Shown piece by piece: positions 63,034-64,000 of a stretch of DNA of 64,000 nt. The stretch's first letter is position 1. Each line of letters begins with the position of its first letter. Origin of the DNA: Coleofasciculus sp937127375. Lineage in GTDB: Bacteria; Cyanobacteriota; Cyanobacteriia; Cyanobacteriales; Coleofasciculaceae. Below the pieces are notes generated by a model. That model was not told where the DNA came from, did no database searches, and was given only the letters and a program-made list of their open reading frames with translations. The position numbers were made by a program, and so were the translations under genes. The stretch lies in the NCBI GenBank assembly GCA_040218875.1, contig JAVJQP010000058.1. The stretch is one strand, 5' to 3'.

Positions 63034-63618
63034 CTAGCGAGAAGCAGTATTTCGAGGAGCCTCATAAATTTTCCATTCACGAATTCCCATCGGACTAAGA
63101 ATAGCTTCTGCCAAACCAATTTGATCAGGGGTTCCTTCTACCATAATCAAATACTCACCTTTAGACACTAAATCGTGATAAACTTTAGCTTGCTCGTCAG
63201 GAACACCCCAACCGACTAAAGCTCCAACTAAACCCCCACCGGCTGCACCAACCGCACCGCCAGCAACGGCTGTCGCTAAAGCATTAGCCGCAACCGTACC
63301 AAATGCTAAAACCTGACCAGCGCCAGGAAGTAGAAACGCCGCGTAAGTGGTAATACCTAGGGCTTCCAATGCGCCCAAAACAACGCCACCAATTCCACCA
63401 GTCGCCGCACCTGCTTTAGCACCTTTACTGACTTGATGTCCTTTGCCTTTTTCCACATCAACACCAGCAAGTTCCTCATTCCTACCTGCATCTCTAGCAA
63501 CGACAGAAATTTGCTGTTCAGGGAAATCTGCCCGTTTCAAATCCTGTACCGCTTTTTCCGCTTCTTCACGAGTCGGGAATACACCAAGCGCGTGTCTGTT
63601 GTGTTGGTCTTCAGCCAT
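63034..63618 (-). CDS. General stress protein 17M-like protein with Gly-zipper
   Basis: A 194-residue protein. The N-terminal HALGVFPTREEAEKAVQDL with PEQQISVVARD matches the YflT/GSP17M-like heavy-metal-associated fold. The middle (about 60-150) is Gly/Ala-rich with zipper spacing (GAKAGAATGGIGGVV, TAVAGGAVGAAGGGLVGALV) and could enter a membrane. The C-terminus repeats the ferredoxin-like strand (EYLIMVEGTPDQ). Related proteins rise under stress in bacteria. Confidence 0.85.
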   Translation of the reverse strand: MAEDQHNRHALGVFPTREEAEKAVQDLKRADFPEQQISVVARDAGRNEELAGVDVEKGKGHQVSKGAKAGAATGGIGGVVLGALEALGITTYAAFLLPGAGQVLAFGTVAANALATAVAGGAVGAAGGGLVGALVGWGVPDEQAKVYHDLVSKGEYLIMVEGTPDQIGLAEAILSPMGIREWKIYEAPRNTASR

Positions 63619-63821
63619 GTTTCCCTCGCTTTCTTTTCAATTGTTCCAGCACAAATTCAGCCTTTGGTGCTAGATTTGTGCTTTCTTCCCCTGTCTACTA
63701 CACATTGGGTCAGGTATTCATCTATCAATAGAGATAAATTTAATATCCAGAACCACCATCTGTAGGGGACTCTTCATGAACATTGGTATCAATTTAATGT
63801 TGAAACCCTTACTTAATAAGA

Positions 63822-63990
63822 GATCCCCTTTTGTCCTCCTATTAGATCCCCCTTTTGTCCTCCTATTAGATCCCCCTTCCGTCCCCCTTTTTGATCCCCC
63901 TTCCGTCCCCCTTTTTGATCCCCCTTCCGTCCCCCTTTTAGATCCCCCTTCCGTCCCCCTTTTAGATCCCCCTTCCGTCCCCCTTCAAAA
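63822..63990. repeat. 24-base tandem repeat array at the window end
   Basis: Seven units start with GATC at 63822, 63845, 63869, 63893, 63917, 63941 and 63965. The later units read GATCCCCCTTCCGTCCCCCT with TTTTA or TTTTT to complete 24 bases; the first two are diverged (TTTTGTCCTCCTATTA). The array ends in CCCCCTTCAAAAGGGGG, a short hairpin. It runs close to the window edge. The intervening bases 63619-63821 contain nothing recognised. Confidence 0.85.
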
Positions 63991-64000
63991 GGGGGAGACC

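Noticed and set aside
63822..63990. 24-base array taken at first for a CRISPR or coding repeat
   Set aside because: There are no spacers between units, and the frames are low-complexity without a start.

Overview
The window looks like chromosomal DNA of a filamentous cyanobacterium, probably close to Coleofasciculus/Microcoleus. The reasons are the very frequent HIP1 octamer GCGATCGC, a psbM gene for photosystem II, a perfect CIRCE element in front of groESL, cyanobacterial-type glutamate-cysteine ligase and pyruvate kinase, an SLH-porin, Uma2 and CHAT genes, and abundant short palindromic and low-complexity intergenic repeats. No rRNA genes, prophage or CRISPR array were seen. One tRNA gene (CAU anticodon) is present.

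Layout. 1-5.6 kb holds a surface-polysaccharide block: a methyltransferase fragment, two glycosyltransferases and a Wzc-like polysaccharide co-polymerase/tyrosine kinase. 5.9-10.0 kb has a Crp/Fnr regulator, two small secreted proteins, a tandem universal stress protein, psbM and a [2Fe-2S] ferredoxin. 10.2-15 kb carries a DASH cryptochrome and the plsX-fabH-mpaB lipid cluster on the minus strand. 15.2-23.8 kb has a PBP4-type carboxypeptidase, a HAD hydrolase, a methyltransferase broken by one in-frame stop, a radical SAM enzyme, an orphan NurA nuclease, an internally duplicated protein, a NarL-type response regulator and a thioredoxin-like ferredoxin. 24.3-26.5 kb is CIRCE-groES-groEL.

26.5-29.4 kb looks like a small accessory island: a decayed IscB-like fragment, a DndD-like SMC ATPase and a small partner gene. 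29.9-38.3 kb has a PEP-CTERM GDSL hydrolase, a glycosyltransferase, an FHA-GAF-cyclase, pyruvate kinase and a truncated CHAT gene. 38.6-44.8 kb has two tandem Ser/Thr kinases (the second fused to a pilin-like domain), a histone-deacetylase-family hydrolase, gshA and trmL. 45.8-54.6 kb has an M23/LysM envelope peptidase, the tRNA, a small ribbon-helix-helix-like gene, an SLH porin, an SPFH lipoprotein, a Cys-repeat lipoprotein and a cupin dioxygenase. 55-64 kb has an unexplained three-gene cluster behind a LexA-box-like operator, an MscS channel, ahcY, an ExoD protein, a Uma2 nuclease and a glycine-zipper stress protein.

The features least explained by ordinary annotation are: the three uncharacterised genes preceded by an exact match to the published cyanobacterial LexA box; a palindromic element flanked in two places by a second, diverged copy of the 3' end of the adjacent gene; the kinase-pilin fusion; the DndD-like ATPase without DndB, DndC or DndE; and several families of dispersed or tandem GC-rich palindromes. 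All functional assignments come from reading motifs by eye, with no database search.
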